Shown here in pieces: positions 1 through 5,199 of a DNA stretch of 7,818 bases. Source of the DNA: CAYRFE01 sp964423645 [NCBI: uncultured bacterium] (GTDB taxonomy: Bacteria; Macinerneyibacteriota; Macinerneyibacteria; Macinerneyibacteriales). Under the pieces are notes generated by a model, which saw only the letters and a program-made list of their open reading frames with translations, was not told where the DNA came from and did not search any database. Every line of letters begins with the position of its first letter. Within the stretch, counting starts at the first letter, position 1. Location: positions 1 through 7,818 of the forward strand of contig CAYRFE010000062.1 of assembly GCA_964423645.1 (NCBI GenBank). Reading direction: 5' to 3'. The position numbers and the translations under genes were made by a program.

Positions 1-32
1 CCCCTTATAATAACAAAACTATAATAGCAAAG

Positions 33-48
33 CCGAAGCAAGCTTCGG
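33..48. repeat. Perfect hairpin CCGAAG-CAAG-CTTCGG
   Basis: A self-complementary 16-mer. Read on the minus strand the loop is CTTG closed by G-C, a loop that is especially stable in RNA. It could be a transcript 3' end for the minus-strand unit, or one more member of the palindromic repeats seen elsewhere in the window. The following T content is poor, so a terminator role is unsure. Confidence 0.55.
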
Positions 49-154
49 GGAATTTAACCCATTTAGATTAAAAGAAAATGATGCCCGAGTTTCGTTTATC
101 GCTATGAGACCTTCGCGAAACTTGAAAAATTACATTTCTTTTTTTTCTTAAATA

Positions 155-196
155 GGGTGGGCACAATTCATTAGAATAGTAATTTTGCAAAGCTCT
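155..196 (-). repeat. Dispersed repeat, CTTTGCAAAATTA ... TTGTGCCCACCC type, inverted copy
   Basis: On the minus strand this reads GAGCTTTGCAAAATTACTAT and then AATTGTGCCCACCC. The first half matches 7456-7477 and 3397-3418 on the plus strand. The second half matches 2354-2368 (TTTGTGCCCACCCC) and resembles 7786-7800. It begins about 4 bases after the stop codon of the small membrane protein gene. The double-hairpin part found in other copies is missing here, so this is a partial or degenerate copy. Confidence 0.6.
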
Positions 197-198
197 CG

Positions 199-438
199 CT
201 ATATGTTAAACAACACGGTGCGGATAATAACAACGGTACAACCTATCGAACCCGCTATACAATAAACAAGAAAACCGGGCAAATGATGTGCACCCTCATA
301 TTCTTTTTTCCATACATATGCATACCATGCAAATGCGACTAGAATTGGGACATTCAAACTGGGGTTGACTACTGAGAAAATAAGCGATGCGACCCCGAGC
401 ACAATCACGTAAACACGTGTTTTTTCCAATCGAGACAT
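199..438 (-). CDS. Small integral membrane protein of unknown function (79 aa)
   Basis: I do not recognise a family. The product is very hydrophobic, with probable membrane segments at about residues 8-24, 28-43 and 54-76. A charged stretch (KKEYEGAHH, about 44-52) lies between the second and third, and a short basic N-terminus (SRLEKTR) precedes the first. The ATG is supported by a good Shine-Dalgarno site, GGAGG at 446-450, 7 nt upstream. It is the last gene of the minus-strand unit, 33 bp after the Nudix gene, and the stop is TAG. It could be a small inner-membrane partner of that unit, but nothing in the protein shows a role. The RBS and operon position make a real gene likely. Confidence 0.72.
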   Translation of the reverse strand: MSRLEKTRVYVIVLGVASLIFSVVNPSLNVPILVAFAWYAYVWKKEYEGAHHLPGFLVYCIAGSIGCTVVIIRTVLFNI

Positions 439-445
439 ACTGATA

Positions 446-450
446 CCTCC
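446..450 (-). promoter_or_regulatory. Shine-Dalgarno site of the small membrane protein gene
   Basis: GGAGG on the minus strand, 7 nt from the ATG at 438. It is the clearest ribosome binding site in this unit and the main support for the 79-aa gene. Confidence 0.8.
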
Positions 451-471
451 GTTACATTCAGCATAAAAGAA

Positions 472-1032
472 TCATCGCGCTCCGTCAAGCAGAAGATTGA
501 TGAATCCTGATACTATTTTTGAAAAAAACCATACCTTACTATCAATGACATCGGTCGTGCCTCGTTCTTCAATGAACTGATCTAATTCAGCAATAGGAAT
601 TTCAAACATCTCAATATCTTCTGAAACATCAAGATCGCTGTTATGTATCGAGTCGACCGCAACGATCGCACATATGATACACTCCGATGTCAAACCGGGG
701 GATGTCGCAAGCGGCGCAGATAAATGAACGATCTTTCCACTCGCACCGGTTTCTTCAGCAAGCTCTCTGGCCACGCAAATCTCTACTGTTTCTCCCTGAT
801 CAACAAGTCCTGCGGGAAACTCAATCACATTCGCATCAAGAGGAATTCTTTTCTGTCGAATCAGAATCACGCTCCGGCGAGAAACAATCAACGGAATAAT
901 AACGACACCCTGCTGCGATGCATTTCGTTCAATATATTCCCAGATACCGTTATGGCCGTTATGTTCCCAGTCTGCAACAATCGTTCGCGTCCATTGACCT
1001 GAATATGCGGTTGATTGATGTGTCTTTTTCAT
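472..1032 (-). CDS. Nudix hydrolase, ADP-ribose pyrophosphatase type
   Basis: The 186-aa product has an exact Nudix box, G-x5-E-x7-R-E-L-x-E-E-x-G, at residues 75-97: G75, E81, R89, E90, E93, E94 and G96. These residues bind the catalytic Mg2+/Mn2+. About 14 residues later comes SPGLTSE (111-117), resembling the SPG-x-x-x-E element of ADP-ribose pyrophosphatases (NudF type) that helps select nucleoside diphosphate sugars. The expected reaction is ADP-ribose to AMP and ribose 5-phosphate, in the cytoplasm. The length is slightly short of NudF (about 200 aa). The ATG at 1032 lies 16 bp after the stop of the ArsR gene and has only a weak ribosome site, which suggests translation coupled to that gene. 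Other substrates, such as GDP-mannose, cannot be excluded. Confidence 0.92.
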   Translation of the reverse strand: MKKTHQSTAYSGQWTRTIVADWEHNGHNGIWEYIERNASQQGVVIIPLIVSRRSVILIRQKRIPLDANVIEFPAGLVDQGETVEICVARELAEETGASGKIVHLSAPLATSPGLTSECIICAIVAVDSIHNSDLDVSEDIEMFEIPIAELDQFIEERGTTDVIDSKVWFFSKIVSGFINLLLDGAR

Positions 1033-1048
1033 AGTTACATCTTATACA

Positions 1049-1408
1049 CTACAGAAAAAGCTTTCGTTCATAATCCTCTTTCATGCGTCGAATTTCTTTT
1101 AATCGTAGCAATCGCTCATGAAAAGTTTGCCACTGCGGGTCGCGATAGACATAGGAAAGAATAGATTTGACCACAGACATGATATCAGGAGAAAGTTCAG
1201 GATTGATATAATATGCGTTAAGTGTTTTATTGGCACGAAAGATAAGTAATCCCGACTCTTTCAAGACTTTTAAATGCGCAGATACGGTCGGTTGTGACAA
1301 TTCACATGACGCAGTTATATCACACACATGACACTCGTCCTGACTACAAGAAGCTAATATATATAAACGGTGACGATCTGAAAGTGCCTTCATTATTGTA
1401 ATTATCAT
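1049..1408 (-). CDS. ArsR-family winged-helix transcriptional regulator
   Basis: With the ATG at 1408 the product is 119 aa (MIITIMKALSDRHR...). It matches the ArsR/SmtB fold: helix 1 ALSDRHRLYIL, a Cys-rich segment SCSQDECHVCD, and the recognition helix region SQPTVSAHLKVLKESGLL. In classical ArsR the metalloid site is ELCVCDL. Here the aligned segment is ECHVCDI, so the second Cys is kept and the first is shifted by one, with further Cys nearby (SC before it, SCE after it). Thiol-based metal(loid) or redox sensing is therefore plausible but unproven. In-frame TTG at 1447 is rejected because it lies in the -35 box. The ATG at 1393 is the alternative start. Neither ATG has a Shine-Dalgarno site. 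It heads the unit with the Nudix hydrolase and the membrane protein and probably represses it. Confidence 0.9.
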   Translation of the reverse strand: MIITIMKALSDRHRLYILASCSQDECHVCDITASCELSQPTVSAHLKVLKESGLLIFRANKTLNAYYINPELSPDIMSVVKSILSYVYRDPQWQTFHERLLRLKEIRRMKEDYERKLFL

Positions 1409-1419
1409 ACGTAGCTCGA

Positions 1420-1447
1420 CTATTACAGAAACAAGAACACCCGTCAA
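1420..1447 (-). promoter_or_regulatory. Promoter of the arsR-like/Nudix unit
   Basis: TTGACG (1447-1442), a 16-bp spacer and TAATAG (1425-1420) on the minus strand. Transcription should begin near 1413, only about 5 nt before the ATG at 1408, so the message would be nearly leaderless. The promoter lies immediately after the terminator of the upstream lipoprotein gene. Confidence 0.65.
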
Positions 1448-1473
1448 GACTTTTGTTGCATATTATCTGTAAT
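1422..1473. promoter_or_regulatory. Possible operator: ATTACAGA / TCTGTAAT arms around the promoter
   Basis: A perfect 8-bp inverted repeat has arms at 1422-1429 and 1466-1473. One arm overlaps the -10 box and the other lies upstream of the -35 box. The centres are 44 bp apart, about four helical turns, so two dimers on one face could meet by looping. Typical ArsR operators are compact imperfect palindromes, so this spaced arrangement would be unusual. The right arm also abuts the terminator stem of the lipoprotein gene. This is an inference from symmetry only. Confidence 0.4.
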
Positions 1474-1506
1474 AAAAAACCCCTCTTTGCATTCTGCAAA
1501 AAGGGG
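1474..1506 (-). terminator. Intrinsic terminator of the lipoprotein gene
   Basis: On the minus strand, a 12-bp stem (CCCCTTTTTGCA with TGCAAAGAGGGG, one mismatch) and a GAA loop lie at 1506-1480. Six T follow directly (1479-1474). The gap to the lipoprotein stop is 23 bp. A textbook terminator that separates this gene from the arsR-like unit. Confidence 0.9.
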
Positions 1507-1529
1507 CACAACACACAATGAAAAATAAA

Positions 1530-2003
1530 TTAGAAATTTACTTTTGCTTCTGCAGGAACTTCAGGAACAACTGAATCTTTTGAAACATAGTTTTCACCAA
1601 AGGTCTTGTTCGCAATCCATACTTTTACATTTGCGTCTTTGAAACCTTTCGGAGAAGCAACTACTGTATAAGAACCGGTACTGTCAGCAATAATATAAAG
1701 CTCGTTCAACACTGCAGATGCGGTAGTTTTATCAAGACCGAAAAGCGCTACTGCTTCATCGCCTGCTTTAACCACAACAACCGGTGCAACAACTTCTTTA
1801 GAATCTTTTTTTGCTTTCGGATCAACAGGAACTACAGGAACGGGAATAAGAGAACCATTGTCTTTTGCATAGGTGTCGATCATAGCCTGAACTGCTTCGA
1901 TTGCAACCTTTGCAGCCTTCATAGACGCTTCTTCACGAGCCTTACCGCAACCGACAACTGACAAGATAACCACTGCAACCATAACCAGAAGAACTTTTCT
2001 CAT
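1530..2003 (-). CDS. Small secreted lipoprotein, possibly with a pilin-like mature domain
   Basis: The 157-aa product starts with a basic n-region (MRK), a hydrophobic core (residues 4-17) and a lipobox VVGC. The only cysteine of the protein is C19, so cleavage before it and lipid attachment are expected. The mature part has a helix (about 25-48, KAAKVAIEAVQAMIDTYAKD) ending in NG, then a Pro/Val/Lys-rich linker (53-80) and a beta-rich C-terminal part (98-140). The helix followed by Tyr-x3-Asn-Gly resembles the helix and turn of type IV pilins and pseudopilins, though a lipobox replaces the prepilin site. That likeness is my inference. I recognise no named family. The ATG has a good site, AAGGAG, at the usual distance. 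The gene has its own promoter and terminator, so it is monocistronic. Confidence 0.82.
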   Translation of the reverse strand: MRKVLLVMVAVVILSVVGCGKAREEASMKAAKVAIEAVQAMIDTYAKDNGSLIPVPVVPVDPKAKKDSKEVVAPVVVVKAGDEAVALFGLDKTTASAVLNELYIIADSTGSYTVVASPKGFKDANVKVWIANKTFGENYVSKDSVVPEVPAEAKVNF

Positions 2004-2044
2004 TAAAACTCACTCTCCTTCAAAATTACCATACCATTTCGGCA

Positions 2045-2068
2045 CGAAACCCTTTCGCACCACGTGCG
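2045..2068 (-). promoter_or_regulatory. Structured leader of the lipoprotein mRNA, two competing hairpins
   Basis: In the roughly 60-nt leader, CGCAC-GTG-GTGCG (2068-2056) can form one 5-bp hairpin and GTGCGAAA-GGG-TTTCGTGC (2061-2043) an 8-bp hairpin with two G-U pairs. Both use the same GTGCG, so they exclude each other. The role could be 5' end stabilisation or a switch. Only the pairing is seen; no known riboswitch is recognised. Confidence 0.4.
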
Positions 2069-2069
2069 T

Positions 2070-2097
2070 ATTGTATATACTTCCTTTTTCATGTCAA
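2070..2097 (-). promoter_or_regulatory. Sigma70-type promoter of the lipoprotein gene
   Basis: A perfect TTGACA (2097-2092), a 16-bp spacer and TACAAT (2075-2070) on the minus strand. The predicted start is near 2063, giving a leader of about 60 nt up to the ATG at 2003. The near-consensus boxes suggest strong constitutive expression. Confidence 0.78.
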
Positions 2098-2117
2098 CAT
2101 AAAAATACAAGAAAATA

Positions 2118-2147
2118 AAAGAATTTTAAAGAATTTCAAAGAATTTT
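2118..2147. repeat. Three tandem 10-bp A/T units, AAAGAATTTY
   Basis: AAAGAATTTT, AAAGAATTTC and AAAGAATTTT follow each other without a gap. The 10-bp period nearly equals one helical turn, so the A/T tracts are in phase and should bend the DNA. They lie about 55-85 bp upstream of the predicted transcription start of the lipoprotein gene, where UP elements or bends stimulate transcription. Confidence 0.6.
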
Positions 2148-2354
2148 CGCGATATGATTTCATTATATCATCAACGCATGAGCAGGATTGAGGAGCGCGA
2201 ATGTTGCGTATCATTAGGTTTATAGTTGACTTACAGTAAACTCCTACTGCTCGCCAATGCCTTCTATCGTCTTTAAAGGAAATTGCGGTGCGCTCTTTTA
2301 CACCATAATACCGTACAATGTAATTCGTTCTTTGATAACTCATCAATTTTGTAA
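2148..2354. other. Gene-free spacer, nothing recognised
   Basis: About 200 bp between the upstream DNA of the lipoprotein promoter and the double-hairpin repeat. A minus-strand frame (2370-2089) runs through it, but it crosses both the repeat and the lipoprotein promoter and has no ribosome site, so I do not call it. Small symmetric elements are present (for example TTACAGTAA near 2230) with no clear function. It may be a decayed repeat or gene remnant. Confidence 0.4.
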
Positions 2355-2430
2355 TTTGTGCCCACCCCAAACCCCTCCCGTGAAAATCGGGAGGGGTTTA
2401 ACTTGTTATATAGCGGGGACTTCGTCCCCA
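2354..2430 (+). repeat. Double-hairpin dispersed repeat, copy 1
   Basis: TTTGTGCCCACCCC leads into a 12-bp stem, AAACCCCTCCCG (2369-2380) with CGGGAGGGGTTT (2388-2399), loop TGAAAAT. After about 15 A/T-rich bases comes GGGGAC-TTC-GTCCCC (2415-2429). The same order and spacing recur at 7490-7562 with compensated stem changes. The first hairpin could also stop transcription in either direction, but it carries only three T after the stem. Confidence 0.75.
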
Positions 2431-2509
2431 TACTCCTTTTAGATAAACAGAAAAAGCAATATTCATATCGTAAAAAAAAGCTCGAAATTTAATAACATGC
2501 AATTGTCAA

Positions 2510-2537
2510 TTGACGCACAGTATTTTTGCGCTACACT
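2510..2537 (+). promoter_or_regulatory. Promoter of truA
   Basis: TTGACG (2510-2515), a 16-bp spacer and TACACT (2532-2537). The start point 7 bp beyond the -10 box is base 2544, the A of the truA ATG, so a leaderless mRNA is predicted. No other good promoter or Shine-Dalgarno site is seen just upstream. Confidence 0.65.
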
Positions 2538-2543
2538 CTTGGC

Positions 2544-3302
2544 ATGAAACCGACACTCTATTACTACAAAGGCATTGCCTCATATGACGGCACCGATTAT
2601 TCGGGATGGCAATTACAAAAGACCCATACGACAATCCAAGGTGAGATAGAGCGTGTCCTTCGTAAAATATTTGATGTCGAAATAATACGCCTGCACGGGG
2701 CAAGTCGTACCGATGCGGGGGTACATTCCCACGGGCAAACATTCAATTTTAAGACCGCAAAACTTATCCCTCCAGACAAGCTTCGATTAGGAATGAACAG
2801 CTTACTGCCGATGGATATTTTTATCAATGCTCTTGAAATGACCGACTCGTCATTTCACAGCAGGTTTATGGCACAAGGGAAGCATTATGTGTATCGTTTT
2901 TCGTTTCCGCCTGATCCGTTGAAAATTCGATATGCCTACGCATTACTTATTTCACCTGACTTTGTCAAAATGGAAGAAGCCGCGCCGTTGTTCGAAGGCA
3001 CGCATGATTTTTCGGGTTTTCGAAACCTCGGCAAAGACAAAAGCGAAAACACCGTCTGCACCATCCATCAGTGCCGATTGGTGCAGACGAACGGTATGTA
3101 TGAACTGAATATCAAAGGCGACAGGTTTCTCTACAACATGATTCGTATCATGGCAGGAACATTATTATATATCGGTTTTGGAAAACTTACCGCATCTGAT
3201 ATTACTGATACATTTGAGACGCTCGATCGCTCAAAAACCGGTAAAACACTCACACCGAACGGTCTTACGCTTGAAAAAGTGTATTATGAGCCGATTGAAT
3301 AA
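2544..3302 (+). CDS. truA: tRNA pseudouridine(38-40) synthase TruA
   Basis: A 252-aa product of normal TruA length. It isomerises uridines 38-40 in the anticodon arm of many tRNAs. Family marks, in order, are: YDGTDYSGW (14-22); the catalytic motif RTDAGVH (55-61) with nucleophile D57; FHSRFMAQGKHYVYR (104-118); RFLYNMIR (194-201), which contacts the active site; and the C-terminal PNGLTLEKVYY. The start chosen is ATG 2544. An in-frame TTG at 2526 would add six residues but lies between the promoter boxes, and TruA proteins usually begin close to the YxGT strand. No ribosome site precedes the ATG. It stands alone on the plus strand, between minus-strand units. Confidence 0.96.
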   Translation: MKPTLYYYKGIASYDGTDYSGWQLQKTHTTIQGEIERVLRKIFDVEIIRLHGASRTDAGVHSHGQTFNFKTAKLIPPDKLRLGMNSLLPMDIFINALEMTDSSFHSRFMAQGKHYVYRFSFPPDPLKIRYAYALLISPDFVKMEEAAPLFEGTHDFSGFRNLGKDKSENTVCTIHQCRLVQTNGMYELNIKGDRFLYNMIRIMAGTLLYIGFGKLTASDITDTFETLDRSKTGKTLTPNGLTLEKVYYEPIE

Positions 3303-3396
3303 GTTATTCGGAATTACTAAATACCTCAATTGTGCAATTGGTAAAACAACCAACCCCTTTATACATAGCTTGTGCAAAACAAAAATCTACTGACAA

Positions 3397-3418
3397 GAGG
3401 CCTTTGCATAATTAGTAA
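3397..3418 (+). repeat. Fragment of the CTTTGCAaAATTA dispersed repeat
   Basis: GAGGCCTTTGCATAATTAGT matches 7456-7475 and the minus-strand copy ending at 195, with one internal change (T for A). The hairpin half of the repeat is not present after it. Confidence 0.5.
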
Positions 3419-3491
3419 TTTTTCAATTTTTTGCTCTCCTCACACCCCTTTTTCGATAACAACGATAAAATGGAGATTTTGAATTTTACAA

Positions 3492-3514
3492 ATATCTCAA
3501 AAAGCATGAGATAT
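3492..3514 (-). terminator. Possible terminator of the que operon
   Basis: ATATCTCA and TGAGATAT form a perfect 8-bp stem around a 7-nt loop, 31 bp after the queF stop. On the minus strand it is followed by TTTGTAAAATT, a weak T-run, and the stem is A/T-rich. It is the best candidate for ending the que transcript but not a strong one. Confidence 0.4.
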
Positions 3515-3545
3515 GGTATTTACATGAAAAACTTACTGTCGGTAA

Positions 3546-4358
3546 TTACTGCCGCCACGTATGCACAGAGCGCAGATCTTCGTTTTCATAACCAACCATG
3601 CGCACAGGATTGATATCAATACCGCCGCGCCGTGTGTAAAAGCACGCAACCAATAATGCATCAGGCTCGATCAGTTGATATATGTCTGAAAATATCTGCT
3701 CACAACATTGTTCATGATATCCGCTGTGACGTCGAAACGACACGATATACCGTAACAACGATGCCGCAGAAATACCCATAGCGCTTTCATAGCGCACCAA
3801 TACCGTTCCCCAATCGGGTTGCCCTGTTATCGGACAGTTTGTTTTGAGCAAGTGACTTATAAACTCACCGGAACAATTTTTGGTGGCAATCTGCTGTAAA
3901 AGTTTCGGATTATAGTCATACTCGTCGCACACTGCATCTACATCGTCCACACATTTTGCGCCATCAAAACTTGTCATAACCGGTTGTTCTCGGTGAGTAA
4001 AAAAACGCACCGAAACATCGTCTGTGCCTACTGTCGCCGCAAGATCCTTTCGGATAATGTTTGCGACAACCTCATCATCGGAAAAACGTTCAAACGAAAA
4101 ACTACCGAGATATAATTTCAACGACTTCGACTCGACGATCGAATGCGAGCCCGCAGGATATTCTATCTGTACTCGACGCACGACAGGCGTCCCGTTTGTG
4201 TCGAGATAACTGAATTCATATGCATTCCATACATCATACCCCGAAAATGCGATCGTCGGCAATGACGCACGTCCGATACTTCGCGGCACAGCAAAAAGGA
4301 TCTCGGGAGCATATTTTTCGGGCACATCAATGCGTTTTCCGAGAGGATTGTCGTTCAT
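3546..4358 (-). CDS. queF: NADPH-dependent 7-cyano-7-deazaguanine (preQ0) reductase, long form
   Basis: A 270-aa QueF of the two-lobed type (the E. coli enzyme is about 280 aa). It reduces the nitrile of preQ0 to the aminomethyl of preQ1 with two NADPH, the last step before the base enters tRNA. The N-terminal lobe carries the family motif ESKSLKLYLGSF (76-87), linked to nucleotide binding. The C-terminal lobe carries the catalytic Cys in KTNCPITGQPDWG, C175 with D182, and HEQCCEQIF (215-223), whose His/Glu region binds substrate. RRGGIDINP (243-251) is also typical. The start overlaps the queC stop by four bases (ATGA), so translation is coupled. It is the last gene of the que operon. Confidence 0.97.
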   Translation of the reverse strand: MNDNPLGKRIDVPEKYAPEILFAVPRSIGRASLPTIAFSGYDVWNAYEFSYLDTNGTPVVRRVQIEYPAGSHSIVESKSLKLYLGSFSFERFSDDEVVANIIRKDLAATVGTDDVSVRFFTHREQPVMTSFDGAKCVDDVDAVCDEYDYNPKLLQQIATKNCSGEFISHLLKTNCPITGQPDWGTVLVRYESAMGISAASLLRYIVSFRRHSGYHEQCCEQIFSDIYQLIEPDALLVACFYTRRGGIDINPVRMVGYENEDLRSVHTWRQ

Positions 4359-5062
4359 CGTCCGCCCTTTCGTTGTATATAGTCTTCATATCCCTTTTTA
4401 CGCAACCGACATGAAGGACATTCACCGCACCCTTTTCCATACGCGTGCATGGTTTCAACCGCGTTGTAACAGGTCAATGTCTGCGTAATGATCGTATCAA
4501 GACAGCCCAATTCTTCCGCAAGCGCAAATTCGTCGGCTTTCGTGAGTGTCATCAACGGTGTGTGTAGACGTACATAGTCTGTGCCCCCCGCCAAATTCAG
4601 TGTAGTTTCGGCAGAACGTATGAACACATCACGACAATCGGGATATCCCGAATAATCCGCCTCGCATACACCGGTCACAATATTGTGTACATCCAGCGTA
4701 CTTGCCCATCCCGCCGCAACGGTGAGAAATAAAAGGTTACGATACGGCACATAACTCGCAGGCAGATTGCAGTGAATACTATGCGGTACATCAACTGCGC
4801 CTTCCCCCTGAAACAAATTGGATACGACAATATCTTTTATGAATGAAATATCAACTTCTTTAAGCTGCACACCCGCGATATCACAGATCTTGTGCGCGGC
4901 AATGGTCTCAATCTCATGTTTTTGCCCGTAACGAAAGGTAATAGCGTGCACCGTTTGAAATTGCTTCAGCGCCCAGAAAAGACATGTCGCGGAATCCTGC
5001 CCACCGCTCATCAACACAAGCGCACCGTTGTGATGTACTGTCGTTTCGTTATTTCTATCCAT
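4355..5062 (-). CDS. queC: 7-cyano-7-deazaguanine synthase QueC
   Basis: A 235-aa enzyme that uses ATP and ammonia to turn 7-carboxy-7-deazaguanine into preQ0. The PP-loop ATP site SGGQDS is at 19-24. The zinc site is formed by C198, C212, C215 and C218 (TCYN... GCGECPSCRLRKKGY), as in the family. The conserved YVPYRNLLFL (104-113) and TGVCEADYSGYPDCR (130-144) are also present. The ATG at 5062 has AGGTG four bases upstream, and the next Met lies in the PP-loop, so the start is firm. Its stop overlaps queF (ATGA). Unlike the other joins in the operon, a 170-bp gap with two palindromes separates it from queE. Confidence 0.97.
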   Translation of the reverse strand: MDRNNETTVHHNGALVLMSGGQDSATCLFWALKQFQTVHAITFRYGQKHEIETIAAHKICDIAGVQLKEVDISFIKDIVVSNLFQGEGAVDVPHSIHCNLPASYVPYRNLLFLTVAAGWASTLDVHNIVTGVCEADYSGYPDCRDVFIRSAETTLNLAGGTDYVRLHTPLMTLTKADEFALAEELGCLDTIITQTLTCYNAVETMHAYGKGCGECPSCRLRKKGYEDYIQRKGGR

Positions 5063-5091
5063 GAAACACCTGTGTAGTAATTATATTTCCC

Positions 5092-5115
5092 CGTAGGGAC
5101 AGGGCTTCCTGCCCG
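5092..5115 (+). repeat. CGTAGGG-type palindromic repeat, copy 1
   Basis: CGTAGGGACAGGGCTTCCTG followed by CCCG. It matches the copy at 5173-5199 apart from one substitution and a 3-base deletion. The stem is AGG-GCTT-CCT with partial outer pairing (GGGaCAGG/CCTGCCC, one bulged A), so it is less perfect than copy 2. Confidence 0.65.
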
Positions 5116-5172
5116 ATAAACGATGTGATTTTCTCAATGGTTTTGCTACATTTTAAACAGGGGTGTGGAGAA

Positions 5173-5199
5173 CGTAGGGGCAGGGCTTGCCCCTGCCCG
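5173..5199 (+). repeat. CGTAGGG-type palindromic repeat, copy 2
   Basis: CGTAG is followed by GGGCAGGG (5178-5185), loop CTTGC and CCCTGCCC (5191-5198): a perfect, very G/C-rich 8-bp stem. In the que mRNA it would form a stable hairpin between queE and queC. A relative with a different stem lies in reverse orientation at 7266-7291. Confidence 0.75.

Larger units (their letters stand above)
1..198. other. Gene-free spacer downstream of the small membrane protein gene
   Basis: No credible coding frame is seen here. The stretch holds a perfect hairpin (33-48), a widely spaced 7-bp inverted repeat (88-94 with 116-122, AGTTTCG/CGAAACT), a pyrimidine run (136-149) and an inverted copy of a dispersed repeat (155-196). 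No intrinsic terminator with a convincing T-run was found for the minus-strand unit ending at 199. The 33-48 hairpin, followed on the minus strand by a weak CTTTGCTATT, is the best available candidate. Confidence 0.6.
3303..3545. other. Convergent spacer between truA and queF, no gene
   Basis: It contains CAATTG-TG-CAATTG (3327-3340), a GAG-n2-CTTTGCA repeat fragment (3397-3418) and an 8-bp hairpin (3492-3514). A short A/C-rich piece, AACCCCTTTATA, may be a decayed part of the dispersed repeat. Short frames here lack ribosome sites and family features. No strong truA terminator is seen. Confidence 0.5.

Noticed and set aside
1409-1447. TTG start giving a 13-residue longer ArsR-type protein
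   Set aside because: The TTG is the -35 box itself, and the added residues do not belong to the family fold.
2089-2370. Minus-strand open frame of 93 codons (MGWAQITKLM...)
   Set aside because: It begins in the double-hairpin repeat, runs through the lipoprotein promoter and the A/T tandem units, and has no ribosome site or recognised family.
2526-2543. TTG start giving a six-residue longer TruA
   Set aside because: It lies between the -35 and -10 boxes of the best promoter and has no Shine-Dalgarno site.
3327-3340. truA terminator at CAATTG-TG-CAATTG
   Set aside because: A/T-rich stem with a two-base loop and no T-run after it on the plus strand.
3431-3613. Plus-strand open frame of 60 codons between truA and queF
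   Set aside because: It overlaps the end of queF on the other strand and has no ribosome site or family features.
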